From assembly GCF_023184515.1 (NCBI RefSeq), contig NZ_JAAHBP010000014.1, positions 62,001 to 126,000 of the forward strand: DNA of 64,000 bases. Direction: 5' to 3'. The translations under genes and the position numbers were made by a program. How positions within the stretch are numbered: the stretch's first letter is position 1; each line of letters starts with the position of its first letter. The notes beneath the pieces were generated by a model. It searched no databases. It saw only the letters and a list, made by a program, of their open reading frames with translations, and had not been told where the DNA came from. This document shows, one piece after another, positions 49,798 to 58,470 of this stretch. The DNA is from Streptomyces sp. D2-8 (GTDB taxonomy: Bacteria > Actinomycetota > Actinomycetes > Streptomycetales > Streptomycetaceae).

Positions 49798-50997
49798 TCA
49801 CTCTCCGATAAGGGCGTCAACGAACGCCTCCGGCTCGAACGGCGCCAGGTCGTCCGCGCCCTCGCCGAGCCCGATGAGCTTGACCGGGACGCCCAGCTCG
49901 CGCTGGACCGCGACCACGATGCCGCCCTTGGCCGTGCCGTCCAGCTTGGTGAGCACGATGCCGGTGATGTTGACGACCTCGGCGAAGACCCGGGCCTGGA
50001 CCAGGCCGTTCTGGCCGGTCGTGGCGTCCAGGACGAGCAGCACCTCGTCGACCGGGGCGTGCTTCTCCACGACCCGCTTGACCTTGCCGAGCTCGTCCAT
50101 GAGGCCGGTCTTGGTGTGCAGGCGTCCGGCGGTGTCGATGAGCACGACGTTCGCGCCCATCTCCTTGCCCTCCTTGACCGCGTCGAAGGCGACGGAGGCC
50201 GGGTCGCCGCCCTCCGGTCCGCGCACGGTGTGGGCGCCGACCCGCTCGCCCCAGGTCTGGAGCTGGTCTGCGGCGGCGGCACGGAAGGTGTCTGCGGCGC
50301 CGAGGACGACGCTCTGGCCGTCGGCCACCAGGACGCGGGCGAGCTTGCCGGTGGTGGTGGTCTTGCCGGTGCCGTTGACACCGACGACCATCACGATGCC
50401 CGGCTTGCGGTCCTCCGGCTCGGTCTTGACCGCGCGGTCCATGTCGCGGCCGACCAGCGTGACCAGTTCCTCGCGGAGCAGGGTGCGCAGTTCCTCGGGG
50501 GTGCGGGTGCCGAGCACCTTCACGCGCTCGCGCAGCCGCTCGACCAGTTCCTGGGTGGGCTGCACGCCGACATCGGCGGTGAGGAGCGTGTCCTCGATCT
50601 CCTCCCAGGTGTCCTCGTCGAGGTGCTCGCGCGCGAGCAGGGTGAGCAGCCCCTTGCCGAGGGCGTTCTGCGAGCGGGAGAGCCTGGTCCGCAGCCGGAC
50701 CAGACGGCCGGCGGTGGGTTCCGGGATCTCGATCCCGGGAGCTTCGGCGGGCGGCTCCTCGACTACGACCGGAGCCGAGCCGTCCGGGAGATCCACCTCC
50801 TCTATCGTGCGCCGCGGTTCCTCCCGCGGCGTCTCGGCCTCGTCGCCGACGTGCGGCTCGGCCGGTGGGGCGGTGATGTCGGGCGCGGCGGGCGGGGGCG
50901 GGGGCAGCTGCTTCTTGCGCCGGCTGCCGACGATGAGCCCGCCGAGCGCGCCGATCACGACCACGGCGATGACTACAGCAAGGATGACGATGTCCAT
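49798..50997 (-). CDS. ftsY: SRP receptor FtsY
   Basis: A 399-residue SRP receptor GTPase. It starts with a membrane segment (MDIVILAVVIAVVVIGALGG), then an acidic Pro/Glu-rich A domain, the NG domain with VVGVNGTGKTTTTGKLARVL, AADTFRAAAADQLQTW, DTAGRLHTKTGLMDEL and TKLDGTAKGG. Partner of Ffh in co-translational targeting. ATG at 50997; ATG at 51018 is an alternative. Actinobacterial FtsY proteins typically keep this N-terminal membrane helix. Confidence 0.96.
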   Translation of the reverse strand: MDIVILAVVIAVVVIGALGGLIVGSRRKKQLPPPPPAAPDITAPPAEPHVGDEAETPREEPRRTIEEVDLPDGSAPVVVEEPPAEAPGIEIPEPTAGRLVRLRTRLSRSQNALGKGLLTLLAREHLDEDTWEEIEDTLLTADVGVQPTQELVERLRERVKVLGTRTPEELRTLLREELVTLVGRDMDRAVKTEPEDRKPGIVMVVGVNGTGKTTTTGKLARVLVADGQSVVLGAADTFRAAAADQLQTWGERVGAHTVRGPEGGDPASVAFDAVKEGKEMGANVVLIDTAGRLHTKTGLMDELGKVKRVVEKHAPVDEVLLVLDATTGQNGLVQARVFAEVVNITGIVLTKLDGTAKGGIVVAVQRELGVPVKLIGLGEGADDLAPFEPEAFVDALIGE

Positions 50998-51148
50998 AAC
51001 GCGTCCAGTATCAGTCATGGGGCCCCGGGTCACCCCGCTCGCACCGCCCCGGAGGGCCGCGGGCCGCCGGATCTCCACACCCCTGGATGTCTGACGCCTC
51101 GTCAGCTAACGTCCCCCGGACACCCGCCCGGTGGAGGGAGACGCCCCC

Positions 51149-52120
51149 ATGCCCGTCACGGTCGCACGCTTCAACCTCGTCGCTCCCGGGGCCGGCCCCG
51201 CCGAGCTCGGCGCCCGGTACCGGGCGGCCCTGGAAATGGCCGCGTACGCCGACGACCGGGGCGTGAGCACCGTGCAGACGGAGGAGCACCACGGGGCCGG
51301 GAACAACTGGCTGCCGTCGCCGTTCGCCTTCGCGGGGGCCGTCTTCGGCGCGACCCGGCGTGTCGCGGTCACCGTCTCGGCGATCATCGGGCCGCTGCAC
51401 GACCCGCTGCGGCTGGCCGAGGAGATCGCCGTGCTGGACCTGCTGAGCAACGGCCGGCTGGTGACGGTCGCCGGGATCGGGTACCGGCCCGAGGAGTACG
51501 ACCTGTTCGGCGTGGACTTCGCCCGGCGTGGCAAGCTCCAGGACGAGCTGCTGGAGACGCTGCTGAAGGCGTGGACCGGCGAGCCCTTCTCCTACCGGGG
51601 CCGCACCGTCCGCATCACTCCGCGCCCCTTCACCGACCCGCACCCGCTGCTCCTGGTCGGCGGCTCCTCCAGGGCAGCCGCCCGCCGCGCCGCCCGGCTG
51701 GGACTGCCGTTCTTCCCCAGCGCGCATCTGCCGGAGCTGGAGGCGTACTACAAGGAGCTGCTCGTCGAGTACGGCACCGAGGGCTGGGTGATGATGCCGG
51801 CCGCCGAGACGCCCCTGCTGCACGTGGCCGAGGACCCGGACCGGGCCTGGGCGCAGTACGGGCAGCACTTCCTGCACGAGGCGCGCACGTACGCCTCCTG
51901 GCAGTCGGGCGGGGTGCGCTCGGCGGTGAAGTCGGCCGCGACGACGGTCGAGGACCTGCGCGCGGAGGGCGTGTACCGGATCCTCACCCCGGACGATTGC
52001 GTGGCGCTGGGGCTGGACTCCTACGTCCTGCATCCGCTGGCGGGCGGGATGCCGGTGGAGGAGGGGTGGCGGAGTCTGCAGCTGTTCTGCGAGCAGGTGC
52101 TGCCCCGGCTGGGGAGCTGA
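51149..52120 (+). CDS. LLM-class flavin-dependent oxidoreductase
   Basis: A 323-residue luciferase-like (bacterial luciferase/F420 or FMN) TIM-barrel enzyme: FNLVAPGAGPAELGARYRAA at the start, TVQTEEHHGAGNNWLPSPF, LAEEIAVLDLLSNGRLVTVA and GIGYRPEEYDLFGVDFARRG, then PLLLVGGSSRAAARRAARLG. Cofactor and substrate cannot be told from sequence. ATG at 51149 with GAGGGAGA upstream. Plus-strand gene divergent from ftsY; the next small gene follows after 51 bases. Confidence 0.83.
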   Translation: MPVTVARFNLVAPGAGPAELGARYRAALEMAAYADDRGVSTVQTEEHHGAGNNWLPSPFAFAGAVFGATRRVAVTVSAIIGPLHDPLRLAEEIAVLDLLSNGRLVTVAGIGYRPEEYDLFGVDFARRGKLQDELLETLLKAWTGEPFSYRGRTVRITPRPFTDPHPLLLVGGSSRAAARRAARLGLPFFPSAHLPELEAYYKELLVEYGTEGWVMMPAAETPLLHVAEDPDRAWAQYGQHFLHEARTYASWQSGGVRSAVKSAATTVEDLRAEGVYRILTPDDCVALGLDSYVLHPLAGGMPVEEGWRSLQLFCEQVLPRLGS

Positions 52121-52171
52121 CGCACGGATATCCGGTGGCCGGCCGCGACACCCCGGTGGTCCACTGACGCC

Positions 52172-52549
52172 ATGAGTCTCTCGGTCGACGTGTTCCTGCG
52201 GGAGCCGGACGGGCAGTGGCGGGTACTCGACGTCCCCGAGGGGCGCGACGACTCGGCCGGGTTCGAGTCCTGGCGCCGAACCGTGTGGGGATCGCAGCCG
52301 GTGCGCGCGCTGGGGGCCCGGTTCCTGCCCGTGCTGGCCGACGACGACCTGGAGGTCGAGGCCGAGGACGTGGCGGAGTTCCTGCGCGAGGTGGCACTGC
52401 TGCGTGACCACCTCGACGCGATCGCCGAGAGCACCCGGCGCCCGCGAGGGCTCGCCGAGCACCGGGCGGGGCTGGTGCGGCGGCTGCGGAACCTGGAGGT
52501 GGCCGCCCTGCACGCCCGGGTGATCGGCGGCGGCGTCCTGATCTGGTGA
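52172..52549 (+). CDS. Conserved small protein of unknown function
   Basis: A 125-residue acidic protein, MSLSVDVFLREPDGQWRVLD at the start and RNLEVAALHARVIGGGVLIW at the end, with a helical middle (EDVAEFLREVALLRDHLDAI). No signal peptide, membrane segment or catalytic motif is evident. No strong ribosome site precedes the ATG, so translation may be coupled to the oxidoreductase 51 bases upstream. I do not recognise a family name; the codon pattern and composition are normal for the genome. Confidence 0.7.
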   Translation: MSLSVDVFLREPDGQWRVLDVPEGRDDSAGFESWRRTVWGSQPVRALGARFLPVLADDDLEVEAEDVAEFLREVALLRDHLDAIAESTRRPRGLAEHRAGLVRRLRNLEVAALHARVIGGGVLIW

Positions 52550-52558
52550 AACGACAGA

Positions 52559-52599
52559 CCGCCGCCCCGGCTCGGGCAGTGGCCGAACCGGGGCGGCGG
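52559..52599. terminator. Terminator hairpin after the small plus-strand gene
   Basis: CCGCCGCCCCGG (52559-52570) pairs perfectly with CCGGGGCGGCGG (52588-52599), ten bases after the stop codon at 52549. Confidence 0.85.
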
Positions 52600-52657
52600 C
52601 GGGTTACGGGGAGAGGGCAGCGGGGACTTTGGCCCTTCTCCCCGAGTCGCGGCGGGC

Positions 52658-52838
52658 CTAGGTCGTGTCCGCCAAGTCCCGCCTGCCTCGCGGCGTCTGG
52701 CACGCACTCTCGCCGCACCGGGCGAACCCCCAAGTACGTCCAGTACGAGGGGCTCCGCCCGGCACACCAAGAGCACGCACCAGACGCCGCGGGGCCCGCC
52801 CTCCGGGCGAACGACGGGACTTTGCGGACACGACCTAG
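52658..52838. mobile_element. 181-bp MITE-like palindromic element ending at the glcP stop codon
   Basis: The ends are 24-base inverted repeats with one mismatch: left CTAGGTCGTGTCCGCCAAGT (then CCCG) and right, read in reverse complement, CTAGGTCGTGTCCGCAAAGT (then CCCG). The inside is also self-complementary (GCGGCGTCTGG / CCAGACGCCGC; GTAC-rich centre at about 52733-52745), so the whole element can fold into one long hairpin. CTAG at both ends fits the YTAR target preference of IS5-type elements. No transposase is inside. The right CTAG supplies the TAG stop of glcP. I recall similar elements in other Streptomyces genomes. Confidence 0.7.
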
Positions 52839-54253
52839 CCCATCTCCTCCAGGGCCTTGCCCTTCGTCTCCTTGACGAACTTCAGGACGAACGGGATCGA
52901 GAGCGCGGCGAACGCGGTGTAGATCACGTAGGTCAGGGAGAGGTTCCACTCGGCCAGCGACGGGAAGCTCGCGGTGATGGCCCAGTTGGCGATCCACTGC
53001 GCGGCGGCTGCCACGCCCAGGGCGGCGGCACGGATCCGGTTCGGGAACATCTCGCCGAGCATGACCCAGACGACCACACCCCAGGACAGGGCGAAGAAGA
53101 GGACGAAGACGTGCGCGGCGATCAGGGCGATCCAGCCCTGCGCGGCCGGCAGCTTGCCGTCGACGAGGTGGTACGAGAACGCCCAGGCCTCCAGGGCGAG
53201 GCCGATGACCATGCCGACCGAGCCGATGATCGCGAGCGGCCTGCGTCCGATGCGGTCGACGAAGATCATCGCGATGACGGTGCCGAGGATGTTGATGATC
53301 GACGTGGTGAAGGAGTAGAAGAACGAGTCCGTCGGGTCGACGCCGACCGACTGCCACAGCGTCGAGGAGTAGTAGAACGCGACGTTGATGCCGACGAACT
53401 GCTGGAAGACCGACAGGCCGATACCGACCCAGACGATCGGCTTGAAGAAGAAGCTGCCGCCGAGCAGGTCCTTGAAGCTCGACTTGTGCTCGCTCTTCAT
53501 GGCGCCTTCGATCTCGGCGACACGGGCGTCCAGGTCGATGTCCTTGCCCTCGACCTCGGTGAGGATCTCCCGGGCGCGCTCGTGCTTGCCGACGGAGATG
53601 AGGAAGCGCGGCGACTCGGGGATGGCGAAGGAGAGCAGCCCGTAGAGGATGGCCGGGACGACCATGACGCCGAGCATGACCTGCCAGGCCTCCAGGCCCA
53701 TCAGCTTGCCGCGCTGGTCGCCGTCGGCGGCGTTCAGCAAGCCCCAGTTGACCAGCTGCGACACGGCGATGCCGATGACGATCGCGGCCTGCTGGAAGGA
53801 GCCGAGCCTGCCGCGGTAGGCGGGCGGGGCGACCTCGGCGATGTAGGCCGGGCCGATCACGGACGCCATGCCGATGGCGAAGCCGCCGACGACGCGCCAG
53901 AAGGCGAGGTCCCACAGCGCGAAGGGCAGCGCGGAACCGACGGCGCTGACCGTGAAGAGGACCGCGGCGATCTGCATGCACCGGATACGGCCGATGCGGT
54001 CGGCTATGCGGCCGGCGGTGGCGGCGCCGATGGCGCAGCCGATGAGGGCGATGGCGATGACCTGGGCCAGGGCTGCGGAGCCGACGTCGTAGCGGCCTCG
54101 GATGGCCTCGACGGCGCCGTTGATCACGGAGCTGTCGTAGCCGAAGAGGAAACCGCCCATCGCGGCCGCCGCCGCGATGAAGATGACATGCCCGAGATGA
54201 TCGGGATGAGCCGTCCTGGCTCCTGACTTGGGGGCCTGCGCTGTGCTGGTCAC
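52835..54253 (-). CDS. glcP: Glucose permease (MFS sugar porter)
   Basis: A 472-residue, 12-helix sugar:H+ symporter. Sugar-porter motifs are intact: GYDSSVINGAVEAIRGRY in helix 1, GRIADRIGRIRCM and DRIGRRPLAIIG loops, PESPRFLISVGKHERAREIL, QQFVGINVAFYYSS and the final VKETKGKALEEMG. S. coelicolor GlcP (SCO5578) is the major glucose uptake system and has the same length and position. GTG at 54253 with GAGGAG five bases upstream. The stop codon TAG is formed by the end of the palindromic element. Confidence 0.92.
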   Translation of the reverse strand: MTSTAQAPKSGARTAHPDHLGHVIFIAAAAAMGGFLFGYDSSVINGAVEAIRGRYDVGSAALAQVIAIALIGCAIGAATAGRIADRIGRIRCMQIAAVLFTVSAVGSALPFALWDLAFWRVVGGFAIGMASVIGPAYIAEVAPPAYRGRLGSFQQAAIVIGIAVSQLVNWGLLNAADGDQRGKLMGLEAWQVMLGVMVVPAILYGLLSFAIPESPRFLISVGKHERAREILTEVEGKDIDLDARVAEIEGAMKSEHKSSFKDLLGGSFFFKPIVWVGIGLSVFQQFVGINVAFYYSSTLWQSVGVDPTDSFFYSFTTSIINILGTVIAMIFVDRIGRRPLAIIGSVGMVIGLALEAWAFSYHLVDGKLPAAQGWIALIAAHVFVLFFALSWGVVVWVMLGEMFPNRIRAAALGVAAAAQWIANWAITASFPSLAEWNLSLTYVIYTAFAALSIPFVLKFVKETKGKALEEMG

Positions 54254-54309
54254 GTGTACTCCTCGGGCCACCGGCAACGCTGCCGGAGGGGATCAGCCCT
54301 TCGAGGTTC

Positions 54310-54329
54310 ACCTGAAGGTACCTGAAGGT
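54310..54329. repeat. Two 10-bp direct repeats in the glcP leader
   Basis: ACCTGAAGGT occurs twice in tandem. Each copy is itself almost palindromic. They lie downstream of the glcP -10 box, between promoter and start codon, where a repressor or an RNA structure could act. Confidence 0.6.
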
Positions 54330-54345
54330 AAAAGGAACGTTGCCG

Positions 54346-54373
54346 AGACTATGCCTTCAAGTTTCGAAGTCAA
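54346..54373 (-). promoter_or_regulatory. glcP promoter with palindromic spacer
   Basis: On the minus strand TTGACT (54373-54368) and TAGTCT (54351-54346) are 16 bases apart. The spacer TCGAAACTTGAAGGCA forms an imperfect inverted repeat with the -35 (CTTCGAAACTTGAAG). A second copy of the motif starts at 54437. Confidence 0.65.
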
Positions 54374-54410
54374 TAGGGCGAGAGTCGTGAATCTGAGGCA
54401 GGAGTGTGTC

Positions 54411-54437
54411 GGCTATGTGTTCAAGTGTTGAAGTCAT
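54411..54437 (-). promoter_or_regulatory. Second, degenerate copy of the glcP promoter/operator motif
   Basis: CTATGACTTCAACACTTGAA continuing into CACATAGCC (minus strand) repeats the layout CTATTGACTTCGAAACTTGA / AGGCATAGTCT of the main promoter 64 bases downstream. The TTCAA-CAC-TTGAA core is a clean palindrome. It could be a second promoter or a second operator. It lies 60 bases from the smc stop codon region. Confidence 0.5.
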
Positions 54438-54475
54438 AGAGCGCCGCAGGTGAGGCCGATGTAGAGGCCACGCAT

Positions 54476-57400
54476 CTAGCGGAGGCGCTGGCTGATGACC
54501 TTCGACACACCGTCGCCCTGCATGGAGACGCCGTAGAGCGCGTCGGCGACCTCCATCGTGCGCTTCTGGTGGGTGATCACGATCAGCTGGGAGGCTTCCT
54601 GGAGCTCCTGCATGATCCGGATGAGCCGCTGGAGGTTGGTGTCGTCGAGGGCAGCCTCGACCTCGTCCATGACGTAGAACGGGCTGGGCCGCGCCTTGAA
54701 GATCGACACGAGCATCGCCACCGCGGTCAGCGACCGCTCCCCGCCCGAGAGCAGCGACAGCCGCTTGACCTTCTTGCCCGGCGGACGCGCCTCGACGTCC
54801 ACGCCCGTGGTGAGCATGTTGTCGGGGTCGGTCAGCACCAGCCGCCCCTCGCCACCGGGGAACAGCCGGCTGAAGACGCCCTCGAACTCCCGGGCCGTGT
54901 CGCGGTAGGCCTCGGTGAAGACCTGCTCGACACGCTCGTCGACCTCCTTCACCACCTGCAGGAGGTCCGCCCGCGTCTTCTTCAGGTCCTCGAGCTGCTC
55001 GCTGAGGAACTGGTGGCGTTCCTCCAGGGCCGCGAACTCCTCCAGGGCGAGCGGGTTCACCTTGCCGAGCTGCTGGTAGGCACGCTCGGCCGACTTCAGG
55101 CGCTTCTCCTGCTCGGCCCGGAGATACGGCCGGGGCCGGTTGCGCGGGTGCTCCGGGTCATCCGGCAGCTCCTCGCCCTCGGCGGGGGGCGAGGGCGGCA
55201 CGAGCTGATGCGGACCGTACTCCGCCACCAACCCGGCCGGTTCGACACCCAGCTCCTCCAGCGCCTTGGTCTCCAACTGCTCGATGCGCAGCCGCTTCTC
55301 GGCGCCGAGTACCTCGCCACGGTGAACCGAATCCGTCAACTTGTCGAGTTCGGCCTTGAGATCGCGCCCCTCGGTGCGGGCACGGGCGAGCTCCTGCTCG
55401 CGGCGGGCCTTCGCGGCCTCGGCGGCGGTGCGCTCCTCGTCGGCGCGGGCCAGGGAGACCTCGACGTGCGCGAGCAGCTGCCTCGCACCCGCGCCGACGG
55501 CCTCGGCCACGGCCGCCTCGTGCCGCAGCCGGGCCCGCCGCTGCTCGGCACGCGCGCGTGCCTCGCGTTCCGCGCGGGCGGCCCGGTCCAGGGAGTCGGC
55601 CCGTCCGGCCAGGCCCTTGACCCGTTCCTCGTGCGTACGGACCTGGAGGCGGGCCTCCATCTCGGTCTGGCGGGCGTTGGCACCGTCGGCGGCGAGCCGG
55701 TCCCGGGCGGAGGTGTCGGGCTCCTCCTCGATCGGCATCTCCTCGGCGACGGCGAGCCGCTCGGCGAGTTCCTCGACCTCTTGGAGCGCCTTGTCGAGGG
55801 CTTCCTGGGCACGGGCCGCGGCGGCGGTGGCACGCTCTGCTTCACCGGTCGCACCACGCGCCTGGCCCGCGAGCCGCCCGAGCTGCTGGGCGACGCCCGA
55901 CTTCTCCCGGTCGGCGGCCCGGCGCCGCTCCCCCAGCTCCTCGACCAGCGCGGCACACTCCTTGCGCCGCTCGACGGCCGCGTGCTGCGTCCCGGTCAGC
56001 TCCTCGCAGCGGACGGCCAGCTCCTCCAGCTCCGCGGCGGCCTCGTCGACGGAGGCCTGCACCTCCAGGAGGCTGGGGGCGCCTGCGGAGCCGCCGTGGG
56101 CGAAGTGGGCGCCCAGCAGGTCGCCTTCGGCGGTGACCGCGGTGAGATCGGGGTGGGTGTAGACGAGGTCCTCGGCGTCTTCGAGGGTGCCGACGACGAC
56201 GATGCCGTGGAGGAGGCGTCGGACGGCGGGCATCAGGTCGGAAGGGCCGCGGACCAGGTCTGCGGCGTAGGTGTGTCGTGCGTCTGCGGATGCGTCGTGG
56301 CCGGTCGCGCAGTGCCCTGCGCCCCCAGGGCGAGGATCTCCTGCCAAGAGCAGAGTGGCCCGGCCTCCGTCCTGTTTGCGGAGGAGTCTGATCGCGTCCG
56401 CCGCCGAGGCCGGGCTCGTGACGGCGATCGCGTCCGCCGCCGCCCCGAACGCCGCGGCCAGAGCGACCTCGTGCCCCGGGGTCACCGTCAGGAGCTCCGC
56501 CGCCGGGCCGAGCAGGCCGGAGAGGCGGTCCTTTGCCGCGAGCAGCATCCCGGTGCCGTCCTTGCGGCGCAGACCGAGCGCCAGGGCCTCGTGGCGGGCC
56601 TGGGTGGCCGCGCGTCTCCGCTCCGCCGCCGTGGCCTCCTCGCGGGCTGCCGTGAGGGCGGCCTCGGCCTCGGCCAGCTGCTGCTTCGCCGCCTCGTGCC
56701 GCTCGGAGAGTTCCGCGTCGCCGGCGTCGAGGCCGTCGACCTCGGACTTGAGGGCCTCGTACTCCTCCTGGGCGGCGACGGCACGTTCCTGCGCCTCGTC
56801 GCGGGCGGCGGCCAGGCGCTCGATCTCGGCCTGGGCGGAGGCCGCGCGGGAGCGGGCGGCGTTGACCTGGCCGCTGAGCCGGGCCAGACCCTCGCGCCGG
56901 TCGGCGATGGCGCGGGCGGCGTCCCTCAGGCGCCGTTCCTCCTGGGTGAGCGCGCGTTCCAGCTCGGCGCGGTGGGCGACCGTGTCCTCCAGGGCGCGTT
57001 CGGCGGCCTCCAGGGCCGCCTCCAGCTCGGCCTCCTGCTCGCGGATACGGGCGGCCTCGCGCTCCATGTCCTCGGGGTCGCGGCCGCGTCGCTCCTCGGG
57101 GGGCGCGGAGGTGGCGCTCTTCACGCGGGCGTCGGCCAGCGAGATCGTGCCGCGCACCCGCTCGGCGAGCTGGGACAGCTCGTACCAGGTCTGCTGGGCG
57201 CGCTGGAGCCGCGGCGTGAGCTGCCGGACCTCGTCCTCCAGCAGGGCCTCGCGCTGGAGCGCCTTGCGCAGCTCCTGCTCGGCGGACTCCTTGCGCTCCT
57301 TCAGTGCGGCCTCGTCGGCGACCTCGGCCTTGAGGGCGTCCCGCAGCCGCACGAGGTCGTCGGCCAGCAGGCGCAGGCGGGCGTCGCGCAGGTCGGCCTG

Positions 57401-58054
57401 GATGACGGCGGCCCTGCGGGCGACGGCGGCCTGGCGGCCGAGCGGCTTGAGCTGCCGTCTGAGCTCGTCGGTGAGGTCCTGCACGCGCGCGAGGTTGGCC
57501 TGCATCGCGTCCAGCTTGCGCAGCGCCTTCTCCTTGCGCTTGCGGTGCTTGAGGACGCCGGCGGCCTCCTCGATGAAGGCGCGGCGGCCCATGGGATCGG
57601 CGTGCAGCACGGAGTCGAGCTGGCCCTGCCCGACGATCACGTGCATCTCGCGGCCGATGCCGGAGTCGGAGAGGAGGTCCTGGATGTCGAGGAGGCGGCA
57701 GGTGTCGCCGTTGATCTGGTACTCGCTGCCGCCGTTGCGGAACATGATCCGCGTGATGGTGACCTCGGCGTACTCGATGGGCAGGGCCCCGTCGGAGTTG
57801 TCGATGGTCAGGGACACCTCGGCCCGGCCCAGCGGGGGGCGGCCGGTGGTGCCGGCGAAGATGACGTCCTCCATCTTGCCGCCGCGCAGCGACTTGGCGC
57901 CCTGCTCGCCCATGACCCAGCTGAGCGCGTCGACGACGTTGGACTTGCCCGAGCCGTTCGGTCCGACGACGCACGTGATCCCCGGCTCGAACCGGAGGGT
58001 GGTCGCCGAGGCGAACGACTTGAACCCGCGGAGGGTCAGGGCCTTGAGGTGCAC
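54476..58054 (-). CDS. smc: Chromosome segregation ATPase SMC
   Basis: A 1192-residue SMC. Walker A GPNGSGKSNV (31-40) is in the N-terminal half of the ATPase head. Long coiled coils flank a hinge at about 510-680, whose middle is unusually Gly/His-rich (PRPGGAGHCATGHDASADAR). The C-terminal head has the ABC signature LLSGGERSLTA and Walker B FYVMDEVEAALDD. With ScpA/ScpB it compacts and segregates chromosomes, in streptomycetes mainly during sporulation. GTG at 58054 is taken because VHLKALTLRGFKSFA is the conserved start; the frame extends 25 codons upstream. Confidence 0.97.
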   Translation of the reverse strand: MHLKALTLRGFKSFASATTLRFEPGITCVVGPNGSGKSNVVDALSWVMGEQGAKSLRGGKMEDVIFAGTTGRPPLGRAEVSLTIDNSDGALPIEYAEVTITRIMFRNGGSEYQINGDTCRLLDIQDLLSDSGIGREMHVIVGQGQLDSVLHADPMGRRAFIEEAAGVLKHRKRKEKALRKLDAMQANLARVQDLTDELRRQLKPLGRQAAVARRAAVIQADLRDARLRLLADDLVRLRDALKAEVADEAALKERKESAEQELRKALQREALLEDEVRQLTPRLQRAQQTWYELSQLAERVRGTISLADARVKSATSAPPEERRGRDPEDMEREAARIREQEAELEAALEAAERALEDTVAHRAELERALTQEERRLRDAARAIADRREGLARLSGQVNAARSRAASAQAEIERLAAARDEAQERAVAAQEEYEALKSEVDGLDAGDAELSERHEAAKQQLAEAEAALTAAREEATAAERRRAATQARHEALALGLRRKDGTGMLLAAKDRLSGLLGPAAELLTVTPGHEVALAAAFGAAADAIAVTSPASAADAIRLLRKQDGGRATLLLAGDPRPGGAGHCATGHDASADARHTYAADLVRGPSDLMPAVRRLLHGIVVVGTLEDAEDLVYTHPDLTAVTAEGDLLGAHFAHGGSAGAPSLLEVQASVDEAAAELEELAVRCEELTGTQHAAVERRKECAALVEELGERRRAADREKSGVAQQLGRLAGQARGATGEAERATAAAARAQEALDKALQEVEELAERLAVAEEMPIEEEPDTSARDRLAADGANARQTEMEARLQVRTHEERVKGLAGRADSLDRAARAEREARARAEQRRARLRHEAAVAEAVGAGARQLLAHVEVSLARADEERTAAEAAKARREQELARARTEGRDLKAELDKLTDSVHRGEVLGAEKRLRIEQLETKALEELGVEPAGLVAEYGPHQLVPPSPPAEGEELPDDPEHPRNRPRPYLRAEQEKRLKSAERAYQQLGKVNPLALEEFAALEERHQFLSEQLEDLKKTRADLLQVVKEVDERVEQVFTEAYRDTAREFEGVFSRLFPGGEGRLVLTDPDNMLTTGVDVEARPPGKKVKRLSLLSGGERSLTAVAMLVSIFKARPSPFYVMDEVEAALDDTNLQRLIRIMQELQEASQLIVITHQKRTMEVADALYGVSMQGDGVSKVISQRLR

Positions 58055-58169
58055 GCCGCCGGACTCTACCGCCCGGGTTGGTCTCACTCCATGAACCCAC
58101 GGTTTCGCCGCTGAACGCGCAGGGCACATCAGACGTTAAAGACGGTGAAAGGATGCGGGGGCAAGAAAG

Positions 58170-58194
58170 AAGGGACGCCGACAGGGCGTCCCTT
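58170..58194 (-). terminator. Terminator hairpin between the small coiled-coil gene and smc
   Basis: AAGGGACGCC-(5)-GGCGTCCCTT, ten perfect pairs, followed in the minus direction by CTTTCTTGC, a weak U-tract. It would end the transcript of the small gene at 58267-58470 before smc. Confidence 0.8.
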
Positions 58195-58266
58195 GCACTT
58201 CTGACAACTTGGCGGTTGTGACGGGCGGCCCAACCACTGCTGTGCTGTTGTGGAGCGGTGCAGTGA

Positions 58267-58470
58267 TCAGGTGAGCGCAGGCTCCGCCTGGTGTGCGTCA
58301 ACGCTCTCCATGATCCTGTCGTGAGAAGCGGCAGCCGTCAGCGCTTCGTTCTCCGCCTGGATTCGTCCGAGTTCGGATTCCAGGTCCTGGACGCGCTGCT
58401 GGAGCCGTCGCATCTCGGCGAGGAGTCGAGGGTCGGAGCCGCCGACGTAACCGAGAAGCGCCTTTGCCAT
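58267..58470 (-). CDS. Small coiled-coil protein conserved next to smc
   Basis: A 67-residue protein, MAKALLGYVGGSDPRLLAEM then RRLQQRVQDLESELGRIQAE, heptad-patterned and likely a dimeric coiled coil. ATG at 58470 with GGAGGA nine bases upstream. I recognise the MAKALLGYVGGSD start from other actinobacteria, where it stays near smc and acyP, but know of no assigned function. The mix of a short hydrophobic N-terminus and coiled coil would suit a scaffold or structural partner. Confidence 0.82.
   Translation of the reverse strand: MAKALLGYVGGSDPRLLAEMRRLQQRVQDLESELGRIQAENEALTAAASHDRIMESVDAHQAEPALT

Noticed and set aside
54569..58114. A 1181-codon open frame on the plus strand
   Set aside because: It is antisense to smc; composition is Leu/Gly/Arg-rich with no domain, a usual artefact of high GC at third positions.
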